Part shown: positions 49,130-61,249 of the stretch, piece by piece
Position numbering within the stretch: position 1 is the first letter of the stretch
Layout of the letters: the number at the start of each line of letters is the position of its first letter
DNA from: Epiperipatus broadwayi
Taxonomy: Eukaryota; Onychophora; Udeonychophora; Euonychophora; Peripatidae
Length of the DNA: 64,000 nucleotides
Direction of reading: 5' to 3'
NCBI GenBank assembly: GCA_028023455.1
Contig: JAQFVV010000281.1
Coordinates: 682,001-746,000 of the forward strand
Notes under the pieces: generated by a model
The model's database searches: none
What the model saw: the letters and a program-made list of their open reading frames with translations, nothing else
What the model was told of the DNA's origin: nothing
Position numbers and translations under genes: made by a program

Positions 49130-50350
49130 AAGATGGAGCCACAGTGTTGCCAGCAATCTTCTCTTATAGGGTAGAGCAGTAGTGAAGCCTGATCTAATGC
49201 CAGGTTAGCATGTAAGTCCCCCACCATTTCTGAACACAATGTTCCTTTTATGCAGCATGGTGATCATTTACAGGGTACCGGCATTGGTCACAAGAACCCT
49301 GGAGTTATTTATCCATCCACAGAGTGACTTTTCCTATTGTCATTTACCTGTACCATAGCACGTTGGTAAAATCTTAGGCAGCCAACTCTCCCACCTTAAC
49401 ATAGCACTTTCAGCATTGATCTGAAATTTTCTCTTGAAAGCCATGTTTGATCGATCGTTACTTGAGTTCGTTTATGCGCACATTGTTAAATGATATTGTA
49501 TTTGCAATAAATAATGAATTTTTAGACTGATCAAGGTTCAATATAATTACTTATATAACAGCCACAAATTTAATAGGATTTGGCATAACTAGATTTATAT
49601 ACATAACTAAAATTATGCAATTGGGAAGTGGCTCAAATTAATCCAACTGCCTTACAGAATAAACTCATAGCTTTAGGTATCCAAGAAAATGTATATACCA
49701 CACTCAAGCATCAATTCAATAACAGTTAATCAAGGAGATACCATGGTCCATTCGTAATGAAATCCAAACAGGAGGGCTGACTCTCACCCAACTGACAAGT
49801 TGCCAGACAAACCCCCCCCCAGAATCCATTCATGACCAGACACCATAACCGTGCTTTTTAAAACCCAACCTCACCCCTTAGGTAAGGAAAATCCACTTAG
49901 GGCTTCCCCTGTAAGTGAGTTTTGCTTTCTCTGAGTATAACTTTGGTTTTGCAAATCTGGAGAATTAACAGAACTAAAGAAGGCACCAAGGAACAAGCCC
50001 AGCCATCCCACCCTAAGGAATGGCAATGATTGCCATCTGCCTCCACATATCAACAAATCCTCATGTCCATGATGTCTACTCCTGAGACCGAAGACTCAAA
50101 TAAAAATTTACCTATGATTGCCCATTAAACAGTTCATATGGGCAGTGACCAACTCAGTCTACCTGTCCAAAATGAAATGCTAAGCAAGAACACAAGAGCA
50201 ACAAACAACAAAGTTTATAATGTCAGTCCAATGGGCCAGGACCACATATGTTCTACCTGCCCACCTAGACCAAGAAAACTCCATCGTACATTCTAGGAGA
50301 TCAGCTACAAAATACATGGAACCAAATCCATTTTTACAGGTAACCACTTA
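49130..50350. other. GC-richer island, unassigned
   Basis: Base composition is clearly less A+T-rich than around it, which often marks a decayed coding or transposon segment. Stops occur in all six frames at close spacing. The longest frame (49871-50056, minus, 61 codons) is not recognisable. A C9 homopolymer lies near 49810. Confidence 0.35.
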
Positions 50351-51430
50351 CAAGTTCATGAAATCAAATACCTTAATTTACCAAAGTGCATGATATAAAA
50401 TACATTGATTCATAGTATTCTCAAAATCACAGCTGGAACTATCTGCATGAACAATTACACACCATTTGTCCACTTCACCTAGTACCCTAATGCAAGTAAA
50501 GTTTTAAGTTTGTTTGATCATCTTATCAACTGCTGATGTCCATCAAAGTTTAATATAACTATCTAATTCACTCAACTGCAAAGTTCTCCATGATTTACAA
50601 TCAAGCCTATAGATTTTCACTTTATTGTTTCAATTATGAAGAATATAATTAGCATTGTATGATTCCACTAGGTCAATCCAACTATGAAAAGTGTGATTAG
50701 CTTTGTATGATTAGCTTTGTAAGATTCTTTCCTATTTTTTATAGAACACAGATGTTGCTGACAAAAGGATATTTTAACAATTAGTTTCTGTAACCTTATA
50801 GTGGTCATATTGTAGTAATATTTCAACAATGACTCTTTCCTATTGATATTATTTGAATTCTGCTTACCTAGATTGAATTCAATGTCTTGACCAGAAATCA
50901 ATGCTTCAGTTGTGCAATCCAATCGTTTGCAATCAGTTTTTATGATATTCTGAATAATAGTTCTATTAAACAAGGTTGATTAATTTTCAACTTCAGTATC
51001 TCAGTTTAGGTCTATACAATCATTTATACTTACTTTTTTCTTTTAATGTTTTCAATGGAATTTAACTTCCAAATCATGTCTCAACTTGTTCTATTACTGA
51101 AAATTAGGATTTCTAGTAGCTTTCTTCATTTCTTGATCAATTGTTTTCATTTAAATTCTTTCCCCGAGTTTTATGATCCACTACAGCTTTTTAGGAATTA
51201 CTTATTTTGGCTTTTGCCTTATTTAATAGCAACCATTTGCATAAAACAGAATTTTAGAAAAATTCAGTTATTCTTGAATGAAAACCAATTTAAAAATTCT
51301 TGCAAAGGTGATAAGACAATAACATGTACTCACCTTTTAGTTGATATACCTTTAAAACAATCCAGTTCCCTAAACTAGAGTAAAAGAGATCAAAACTGGG
51401 AGCCAGAAACAGAGTAATCTGGAGTCCTTG
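50350..51430. other. Stretch with two unrecognised ORFs of about 100 codons
   Basis: A 101-codon frame at 50668-50973 (minus) and a 110-codon frame at 51046-51378 (plus) are the longest in this part. The first is rich in N, I and K. The second is hydrophobic, with a run FWLLPYLIATICI that could span a membrane. Neither shows a known motif, a family resemblance or a convincing gene context. Both are probably chance frames or decayed transposon sequence. Confidence 0.2.
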
Positions 51431-51444
51431 GCTCCCTCTGGTGG
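51431..51444 (-). promoter_or_regulatory. CTCF-like motif
   Basis: On the minus strand CCACCAGAGGGAGC matches the vertebrate-type CTCF core CCASYAGRKGGCRS with one difference. It stands out in a very A+T-rich setting. Binding is not shown, and motif preference differs between animal lineages. Confidence 0.25.
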
Positions 51445-51955
51445 ATGTCAAGGGCTATAAATATACAAGCGTGAAATTAAATAATTGACCCAAAGAAAAT
51501 TTAAATTTATGTTTATGTAAGAAAATTTTATCTCAGATTTACAAAAGCTCTAATTTTCGATATTTTTCTAAAATGTGTTCAATGCACAGACCATGACATT
51601 TCCCAATATCTGTAAACATTTAATCAGGGCTATTGTCTTTTTGCATTTATATGATATCATTCAAAATAGTTATTCCAAAGCATTTTTCATATTGTAAATT
51701 ACTAAAATGTTATAAAACAATTAAGTACCATAAAATATAAATACATAGCTTATGATGTTCTCCTCAAAAATAAAAGAAAGAAAATTGTGAAAAAATTGGT
51801 ACAACGTTTGTTGAATTATAAAATAACAAATAAACTTTCACATTTACATAGTCATATAGATAAAGATAGATATAGATTTATTGATAACATTTAATATTAC
51901 CTGTTGAATTTACTTTTAATGTGAATTTGTTATTATATAGTCCACATTATTTATT

Positions 51956-51957
<2 letters not shown>

Positions 51958-52002
<45 letters not shown>

Positions 52003-52048
52003 GTTCTTACAACAAAAATTGGTAAGTTTTTATATATATATATATAAA
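51958..52048. repeat. Two (TA)n tracts
   Basis: A TA run at about 51958-51996 and another at about 52033-52047, separated by 36 bases. No unit with TG...CA ends could be matched to these tracts. Confidence 0.85.
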
Positions 52049-52815
52049 TATTGTAATTACATTGTAATATTTAGTTTGTTAGTTACAAATATATTCAAAA
52101 AAGAATAAAATAGGATGATGGAAATAATGAACAAATAATGAAAACACATAATAATGAATGTATAAAATTGAAATAACTTAAATATTAGGCCTACCTATCA
52201 GAAATTGCTAATTAGTATTGAGATTACAAATTTACATTTATACATTTAAGCATAATAGTACTTTATAATTTAAAAGTAATAGTATAATAATGGTAATTAA
52301 TGTTTTCAAATATTAATTTGTTTTTACATTTATTAGGAAAATTATTTATAAAATACTATTACTTAATTAGATTTAAAAAACAACATCAATTATATACTTT
52401 GTTATTTCAATTAAATATCAAGTATTAAATAAATTAAAAAAAAATTCAGTTAATATATTATAATGTACCATTAAGAAAAGTGCATGGTAATACCAATACC
52501 AATTTGCATGTGGCTTTTAATACTGAATATTGAAAATTCACTTTTGCTTTACAACTATTATTTTTCTATTTATTTTATTTTATACTTACCTTAATTATTT
52601 TGTATTTTACCAAATAATAAATGAATTAATTTTTGTTAACATTATAATCATTCATAAAGGACACATATATGTTTTATAATTGCCTATTTTGCAATTAAAC
52701 AGTTATGCTACTATTTATAAGAACATAAAAAATTACTCTTTTTTTTAATTCCACAAATACAACAGGAATAAGAATTATTTTGACATCATCAATCATTTAA
52801 ATAAAAACTCTTCAA
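52049..52815. other. Non-coding stretch
   Basis: Very A+T-rich. No gene, RNA or repeat structure was seen beyond short homopolymers. Confidence 0.45.
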
Positions 52816-53990
52816 ATGGTTTTAACTGAAACACAGGCTTGTTATATACCTGTGTCTATATATGTAATATATAGGGTATATGAGCACAGACTTCCGGATG
52901 ACCCATCACTCTCCACTCTATCTAATACCACTGATATACTCAAGCACATATATGCTGAAAAGATAAATAATCACCAATATACATATTTCATGCTAAACCA
53001 GAAATCATCAATTGGTCCAGATTATCATCTCCCACACATATATACTATAAGTGCTCAGATATATATTAAGATAGACAATATTCATGCTTTAATGGACAGG
53101 CTCCAATCTACTACACACCCCAACTCTTCAACCATCCACCCAATTGAAAATCTGATGAAGAAATAGTCAAAGGCCATCCTGAGGCCAAGATTCTTGTCAC
53201 ACCCATGTTGACATAAGGTCAATCTGAACCCCACATGTACAGGACATAATCCACTTAATACATATGCAAGGATGAGCAGACATCTCTACAATGTAATAAC
53301 TGAACCACAGACTTGTTATATACCTGTGTCTATATATGTAATGTATAGGGTATATGAACACAGACTTTCAGACAACCCATCACTCTCCACTCTATCTAAT
53401 AACACTGATACACTCGAGCACATATATGCTAAAAAGATAAATAATCACCAATCATGCTAAACCATTTATAGTATATCTGGACCAACTGATGATTGCTAGT
53501 TTAGCATGAAATACATATATTGGTGATTATTTATCTTTTCAGCATATATGTGCTTGAGTGTATCAGTGTTATTAGATAGAGTGGAGAGTGATGGGTCGTC
53601 TGAAAGTCTGTGCTCATATACCTATATATTACATATATAGACACAGGTATATAACAAGCCTGTGTTTCAGTTATTACATTGTAGAGATGTCTGCCCATCC
53701 TTGCATATGTATTAAATGGATTATGTCCTGTAATGTGGGGTTCAGATTGACCTTAGGTCAACATGGGTGTGACAAGAATCTCGGCCTCAGGGTGGCCTTT
53801 GAGCATTTCATCATCAGATTTTCAATTGGGTGAAGATTTGGAGTGAGTAGTAGATTGGAGCCTGTTCATTAAAGTATGAAGATTGTCTATCTTAATATAT
53901 ATCTGAGCACTTACAGTATATATGTTTGGGAGATGATAATCTGGACCAACTGATGATTGCTGGTTTAGCATGAAATGGTTTTAGAAATAA
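52816..53990. mobile_element. Compound foldback element with three copies of one module
   Basis: A long inverted repeat: the left arm, about 52979-53460, is the reverse complement of the right arm, about 53500-53990, with a loop of about 40 bp. A module of about 160 bp (from CTTGTTATATACCTGTGTC to AAATAATCACCAAT) occurs directly at about 52835-52980 and 53300-53455 and inverted at 53520-53670. The 116-codon frame at 52816-53166 and the 62-codon frame at 53272-53460 share a reading frame across the two direct modules, but contain no known domain. Probably a non-autonomous foldback transposon. Confidence 0.75.
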
Positions 53991-54402
53991 TGTAAAATCT
54001 GGCATATAGAGTATATTTCCAATTTCTTATTGAATATTTTTATTTTATCATTCTGTCTGCATGGTTATTCATTTTACATATTTTATTAAGCCTCATTTGT
54101 ATACTTCATAAAACTATTGTCTCCAAAAGTTGTAACGATATAAAAACATTCAGATTACTCAATAGTATATGAAAGTTTATTTGCCTTTTTTATAAGAAGA
54201 ATTAATAATAGAGGCAAACATTGTAATCATGAACATGAGAGCGTATTTTCTTTGAGATTCCTCCATTAAAAGTCTTTTTACTTCACCATTAGTTCCAACG
54301 ATTGTAAATTCATTCTCAAGTAATTTAATTTGAGAATGCTATTTAATTCCCAGTACTTTTTTGGAAATTGCTTTTTCTTGTTTTGTGTATTAAACCACTA
54401 AA

Positions 54403-54893
54403 GATCACATGGTCACCATTTCTTTTGCTTGCTCAGAACTGTTATTAAAAAAGGCAAAACTCCATACAGTAGTGCCACTTAGTTTTGCCTCTTTTAATAA
54501 CAGTTCTGATCAAGCAAAAGAAATGTTTAATGGAACCACAGACACCAAAATGTACAGGCACTAAACTGAGATCAGACGAATATGACTATATAAGATAATG
54601 AGTTTGAATTGAAAATATTATTGTGTTTTCAATTTTATTCTCATAATTTTGTAGTTAAGTAGAGATAAAAGGTGTCTGCCGGAGGGTTGCATTAGATTCT
54701 AAGGTCTGGGTGCAGTGTTCTCAGATCCAAGGTACTTCACTGATGAAGGCCACAAGCTAGAACCTAGACTGGGGATATTGGATGAGTAGGCACAAGATAA
54801 GGATTTTATGCATAAGCCTTCTGGCATCTATTGATTACTCTGGTTTGCACTGAGTAGCACCACTGTATGGAGAGTTTTGCCTATTTTAATACT
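54403..54893. mobile_element. Foldback element W2, relative of 2199-2869
   Basis: It shares with W1 the blocks GACACCAAAATGT, GGAGGGTTGCATTAGAT, CTGGGGATATTGGATGAGTA and AAGCCTTCTGGCATC, in inverted order relative to W1's left arm. AACTGTTATTAAAA..AGGCAAAACT (from 54438) is followed 20 bases later by its inverse, AGTTTTGCCTCTTTTAATAACAGTT, a strong hairpin. A third related AGTTTTGCCTATTTTAATA sits at the right end. No coding capacity. Confidence 0.6.
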
Positions 54894-55449
54894 TTTGTAT
54901 GTGTGGCTGTACCTTTCATTCAATATTGCTCATTAGTTTCAAAAATAACAACAGTAGCAGTTTTAACTGAACAACTTTTCTGTAATAGTTAGCTTTGCAA
55001 TGATGCCTAATGTAAAAACGCTTAATGACTTATTTGTGAGGAATGAAATACGTCTAATATTTTCATTACTATATCCTATAGATTTAATTAGAGAAAAATG
55101 GATAAATATTTTATATTTTTTCTGGTTGCAGATTTCCCATTTTAAACAAAATTGAATACTCTTTTTTCTTGGCTAAATTTTTTAAAAAAAGGTGTGCTAT
55201 TGAAAGAGTTGCTGGTTTAGGGAATTCTCTACAACATGTCGTGCTCCTCCACCAAATGGCACGCGATCCCATTTCTAAATGAAAGAATAACATACAATGA
55301 GCATATTAATTTTACAAATATAATTATAAAAGAGGTATAAGATAATCAATAAAAGATTAAATTACAATTCAAAATGATTTTAATTTATTCAAATGGAATT
55401 ATAAAACACTACATCATCGTTATTTCAACAATTATTGATCCACTGAAGG
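54894..55449. other. Non-coding stretch
   Basis: No gene or repeat recognised. The 60-codon frame on the minus strand at 55111-55293 is not protein-like. Confidence 0.4.
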
Positions 55450-56080
55450 ATGGAGGTGTCTAAGATCAAAAATCCATTTTTCCTGATCTCTAGCCTATCT
55501 TATCCACATCACCCCAACCAACTTGCTTATACCATTCCTTCGTCTCACTTGTGGTGTTTTTTAAATCTTTTATAATCTCTTGAAATCCAGTTTAAGATTT
55601 CAATTATCCATTTATTATCATATCTTCTAAGAACCCCACTTCAATATCTTAATTCTTTCAATGATATCAGTTTCGTTTTTGATCTCTTTCTGGTACTCTT
55701 GATATGCATCTCTCCATATTTCATTGAATTTTTGGCAGTGTCTGTATTGATCTTTTGTTAAGTGTCCAAATCTCAGATCCATAAATAAGAACTGGTGAAA
55801 CACATTTATTAAAAACCTTCCTTTTCAAACACATAGATATATTTTCTTTTAATATTAAATTATTCCTATCTAAATGACTCCAATCAAGTTTAATTCTATG
55901 ATTAATTTAATCCATAATGTTTTTCATCTGTAGTAGTAATCTGACCAAGATATTTGTAGTTGTTAACTTCTTCTACCTCATCATTATCAATCTTTATTTT
56001 CTTCTGTTGAAAAAATTCCATTGAATATTTCTTTAGACTTTTTAAAATAAATTTTACAAACCCATCTTTTAAGCCTCAGT
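55450..56080 (-). pseudogene. LINE (non-LTR) reverse transcriptase, C-terminal remnant
   Basis: On the minus strand, three frames together show the typical end of an insect- or mollusc-type LINE polymerase: VEEVNNYKYLGQI near 55960, then RIKLDWSHLDRN, CLKRKVFNKCVSPVLIYGSE and IWTLNKRS, then NMERCISRVPERDQ, and further down NKWIIEILNWISRDYKR, KLVGVMWIR and ARDQEKWIFDLRHLH. Stops and at least two frameshifts interrupt it. The upstream endonuclease and catalytic RT motifs were not found, in keeping with 5' truncation. The clade (RTE-like or similar) cannot be fixed. Confidence 0.85.
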
Positions 56081-58512
56081 CAAAAGTGAAATAAATAGGC
56101 TTTGACTTGAAGTAAAAGTTCTCCCAATGATTCAGCTTAACATTTGAACTTTATTCAAAACACATGGTATGAGGTTTTGAGATTGATAAATGTAATATTC
56201 TTGGTGATTGATGGCAAAATGATGAAATTCTCATGTCCAAATCCCCATAATAAAGGACTATTATCTGGGAATATTACTTATCCAGGTATGCAGCCCCTTT
56301 TAAATTACAGAAAGTAAAATGACTTCATCCTAGTATTCTATATAAACAAAGTGAATCCTCATTAGACAAAATGTCAAAGGCCCATATGTTCCAAACACTT
56401 TTGTTCACCATGATTTTTTTCATTTCCATTATGGTCATGTCAACTTTTAATATTTTTCTACATATACTGAATAATGAAAAAACTTGGATTTATGTCTTTG
56501 GATCTAAAATTCATTAGTCTTTATTATGTGATATTTTGCTTCAACTCTGATTACTACTTAGACAAATTTCTTTACACATGCTGAATATTTCATCATTAAA
56601 ATAACAAACAATTTCATGTATATCTCTAGAATAGATGAGTAAACATGTTTAAAATATCATATAACTCGGTTTATAATAAAGTTTTCTATTTAATTTAGTG
56701 GCATAAAAAAAAGCATTATTTCAAAGGATTGGACATTTGGTATCTTTTGTGTACATAGTATAAAACAGAAGTAGAATTTTTTTTTTTTATATTCGAACGT
56801 TACGAAGATGGCTTGGCTTTGGATATATGTATTTGTTATTCCTGATTATGATGTCATAAAAACATCACTTTATTCAGTTAATTTATTATTACATTCAAAT
56901 GAAAATTATTGGTGAATATTTTCATGCAATATAAATAATGATAATAATGAAGGGAACAAAATAAGTCTAGTGGGCAACAAACACATTACAAGTTTCTAAT
57001 AGCTCATATTGGTTACAATAGATTACATATTGTTTATTGAACAGCAAGTGCATGTGTGTACACACACATATATAACACAGATACTATATATATATAAATT
57101 AAGATTATAGATAAAAATTAAAATAAGAATATATTTATTAATAATAAATTGAGCGGACATATATTTTACTGAATATGTAATCACTGATTCATTCCCTGAA
57201 ACAATAATAAGATAAAAAACTAATTGTATCGTATTTTTATTTAAATAAAGTAGCAAAATGTCTGACTTTGACCACTATTAAAAACATCTCTTATAGAAAT
57301 GTAATAATGGTCTTGATGTCAAAAAATGAAGATATCTCTGTTTTGATGTTTTTAAGGCAATATCCACTTTTAATATGTTTTCAAATTTAGAACATGATAT
57401 ATAGTACGTATATCAAATTCAGAAAGAATACTAAAACAAAAATAAAATTCATCTTTTTATAACTGAAAAAATGTTATTAATAAATATGATCGTATATGAT
57501 ATTTTGAGATGTATTGCGAAATATATATATACAAATTTTAATTTTTTTTTAAACGTGATTGTTTACAACGGCATTCAGAGATGCAAAAATTGCTACTCCC
57601 TCATGCTATAATGTATTAAATTTATAAATTTTAATGTCTATTTATTTATTTATATATTTGTTTGTTTACATTTTTTATTGGATAGCATATAATTGAAGGT
57701 ATATTGATAAAGCATAGGGCGAATGAAATAAACACTTTTTTTTTTAATAATACTCATGCCATTAATGGTAAGGTGGTAGAAGACAACATTTGATAGATAG
57801 TATATTAAAATAGCATCGTTCAATGGCTTTTATTTTTTAACATTGACAGCATTTTGGTCTATTTTTTGATATCAAAAAATTTCTATTACTGAAAAATATC
57901 TTTCATCTAGTATTAGTAACAATTTTAATAATGTTTCTGCTTTTATATAATTACAGATTAAGAAATAAATACTTCAATTAAAATGTTGTTATTTAGTTAC
58001 TAAAACATGTGGATATATTAAGACGGATAATAATTAATAAATCTGAAAATGAAATGTTTTTATTCAGTCCGTCAATTTAGTCATAGTATGCTAATTATGG
58101 GTGCCATCATCTAAGTGTTTGATAATTTGATTTGAACTTATCTATATATATAGAAAAAGCTGGAAAATGTATTTTTGAAATAAATAAGCAATCGTCTATG
58201 GATAATGTTGTGCAGTAATTTGAACAAAAGTCTAAAACACGCAAGAACAAGCTGGTTGGTGTAAAAAAAAAAAACATGGTACTTCAACTTTGTATAAACC
58301 TATGATCTATAAACATACGAGGACTATTAAATAATTTACAGAATGTATGGACCATCACCCAAAACTATAACACATCTTCTAGCACGTTTGCGTGTATGGC
58401 ACAATTGTCATCAAACGTGTGAAGTGATTACAAAATAGATAAATAAAAACGAACGAGCTGAGCACTTTCAAAGGATCTTGCCTTCATAATCATAGCTTGG
58501 CTGCTAATACAT
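56081..58512. other. Non-coding stretch
   Basis: A+T-rich with short TA and T runs. No gene, RNA gene or structured repeat was recognised on either strand. Confidence 0.4.
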
Positions 58513-58744
58513 TTAATGATATGCAAATATGCTAATAATGCTAGACATTCCATTTCTTCGAGAGCACGTGTCCTTTCTGTCTATGGCATCTTTGTCTCTT
58601 GAGATGAAGAAGGCCTCTTTGATTTTTCTTTTAAGATCATGTCTCTCTCTACACACGATTATGGGATTGTCTGGAATACACTCGTGTTGACTTGTGTTTT
58701 GGTGCTGAAAAAAACTGAATAGGTAGAAGGATCGTTGAGAGCTC
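58513..58744 (-). pseudogene. Penelope-like element, C-terminal endonuclease remnant
   Basis: An open frame on the minus strand, at least 63 codons to a TAA at 58513. It reads HQNTSQHECIPDNPIIVCRE, then RHDLKRKIKEAFFISRDKDA and IDRKDTCS. The pattern H...P.I..RE....KR.IKEA..I is the conserved end of the GIY-YIG endonuclease found in Penelope-like and related retroelements: the H, the E of RE and the IKEA helix all fall in place. No reverse transcriptase was found upstream on the same strand, so only the 3' end remains. A stand-alone GIY-YIG fragment is the alternative. Confidence 0.6.
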
Positions 58745-61066
58745 TATTGTATGAATATTTACGTCGTGCTAATTGCGTGGACTACACTTTACATCTTTGA
58801 GGACAATTGCGCTACACATGCACACGTGTTAGAATATATATATTTCCCCCAAATAAAAAAATATTTGATATAACACATTTTGTAGTATGTGTTGAATCAT
58901 GAATTTTTCACCAAGATTACATTTTCAATATATGTGAGTGGGGAGACATTTATAAATATTTAATCTAGGATACAGACATGTAACTAATAATTAGCATTGT
59001 CTCATAATATGTAATGGATCTTATGGTTACAAATCATTGCAAGAAAATTTAATATACAACTAGTAATCTCAGACATTCCAGTATAATAAGCACAATTCAC
59101 TGATATAATATAGTCTAAATAAAATATCAACATCCACACATTTACAACTCCTTTTGAAGACTTGAATAACAATAATAGTATAATTTGAGAGATTTCTTCC
59201 AACTAAGAAGTTCACTACAAACCAATTTTTTTAAAAAAAACTTTAATTCATAAACCTATGAAAGATGTTTTTTTGTTTAGACTACAATTTTTTAATTAAA
59301 GCCTACTATCTAAAGTAAAATATTTACGTTTCTTCTTCTTAAAGATTATTTTTACTTTTTCTCTGCACATGCATTTATTTATTTTATTGAAATATGTATT
59401 TATAAATAAAATGAAATATTCTTTTTCCATGTAAATAATTAGAGATATCTTTAACAGTAATGCTGCATATAGGGCTAAATTACTTGTTTTAATACCCAAT
59501 AATTTTTTAATTTTTAATTTGATTATAAATAAAAAAGATCATCCTTTACTTTTAATGCAAATTGTATTTAAATCCAGACAAGTATTTTTATAAGTACAAG
59601 GAATTAGAAGCCGTATCACTTTTGTCAACCAGTAAGCAATAATTCATCACCCTCAGATAACTGTATATATTAGATTAAAATATTTTCATGCATTTATTAT
59701 GATATAAATGCGTGTGTGGCCATTTTCATGCAAATAATTAGATATCTTTTTGACAATGCTCTAGTACCCAATAATAATTATTTTGTTTGGAGTTTAATTA
59801 AAAATAAAAATAAATTCTTTTATTTTTAACCCAAGTTGTTATATCAACTTAAACCCATTTATGTATTTTTATAATTATATAGAGTTCAAAGATTCACACC
59901 TTTTTTGAATTCTAATAACTTAACTCTCCCAGTAATTTTTGTAATACTTTGATGAAACTTTTTCATGGATTTATTATGATATAAGATAAAAATGATTATT
60001 TTCATGTAAATAATTATAGCAGTAGTATTGTTCTAAGGCTAAACTAGTTTGCTCTGATATCCAGCAATAAATTATTGTATTGAAGTTATATGGAAATAAC
60101 CTCACACTTTACTTTGTATAACAGGGCTGAGTTCAAACCCTGTTCTAAGTCAGAGGGTAATACTACCGAGCATACGTAGCTAATTAAATCAAGTGAAATA
60201 TTAAGTAAAATTGTTATTTTTCTTTTTCATTGTGATCTCGTATCCGGAGGCATATATATATATTTTAAGTAAGTAAATAAAATAAAAAACAGATTGAAAT
60301 ACAGGAGGGATGGAGGATTATATGGTTTGTGCTCTGATATTTATTTATACACATGTTTATATTGCTGCATGAGTGAGTAAATGTAATAATTTCATAAAAA
60401 GGAATAAAAGTTATTTTAATTTCCAAAGAAATATTCCAAGCTGGTCAACCAAAAGAAGAATGATACAAATTATATATAAAAAATAATAATTGCAAAGAAA
60501 GGACCTGAAAAGTTGCAGATCATTATCTTGAAACAAAGACATTTTAATTAATAAAATAAAATGTTAAAAATAAGAGACAATGAATGGTTGAGTGTAGATC
60601 GCAAAGTAAATTGGAAATTCCTAAGCTTAGATAAGAGAAACAAAGAAAAGAAAAGTATTGAAAAGATTTTCATTTCGCAAAACACATGGTTTAATAAAAG
60701 CAGAAAGAACTGGTATAATTAATTAGAGATTCGAGAAAGCTGAACTGAGAGGACTTTTATATCTGTGACTGCCATGAGCAGAATCGTAAGAAAAAGTTAG
60801 TAAAAAGAAAAAAGTTTATAATCAAAAAATCATGAACAGGCCAGGCTATGCCATCCATCCTGTACCGTCACTGTAAATGTAGGAGTGAAACCCTTCTTCA
60901 AACTATGAAAAGAACAGCCTTCACCGGACGCCATTGATTGCCTTATGGAAATTGACCAAAGAAAGAAATCCTTTAATCATACAGTGCAGCAGGAAGCCAG
61001 TAGAAAATTGCTAATAATCTACACCTGGGTGAGATAAACACGGTAAACCAAACATTTTCGTAAGTG
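58745..61066. other. Non-coding stretch
   Basis: Nothing identified. A less A+T-rich segment at 60840-61020 was read in all frames. A minus-strand frame containing GFTPTFTVTVQDGWHS looks mildly protein-like but matches nothing I know. Confidence 0.35.
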
Positions 61067-61246
61067 ATAATAACTATTTTGAATGAAAGCACGTCCTATT
61101 AAATAATGCATAAAAGGATTAAAGTAAATGAAGAAAATGTTGAAATAATACCCTGTATAATAACTATTTTGAATGAAAGCACGTCCTATTAAATAATGCA
61201 TAAAAGGATTAAAGTAAATGAAGAAAATGTTGAAATAATACCCTGT
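61067..61246. repeat. Exact 90 bp tandem duplication
   Basis: Two adjacent 90 bp copies (from ATAATAACTATTTTG to CCCTGT) appear identical. Since 90 is a multiple of three, the minus-strand frame at 61019-61270 repeats its peptide, but nothing suggests it is coding. Lack of divergence points to a very recent event or an assembly artefact. Confidence 0.9.
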
Positions 61247-61249
61247 ATA

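Noticed and set aside
49871-50056. 61-codon minus-strand ORF in the GC-richer island
   Set aside because: No recognisable motif; flanking stops in all frames.
52816-53166. 116-codon ORF as a protein-coding gene
   Set aside because: It lies in a foldback repeat, is interrupted in the related inverted copies and shows no known domain. The shared frame comes from sequence duplication.
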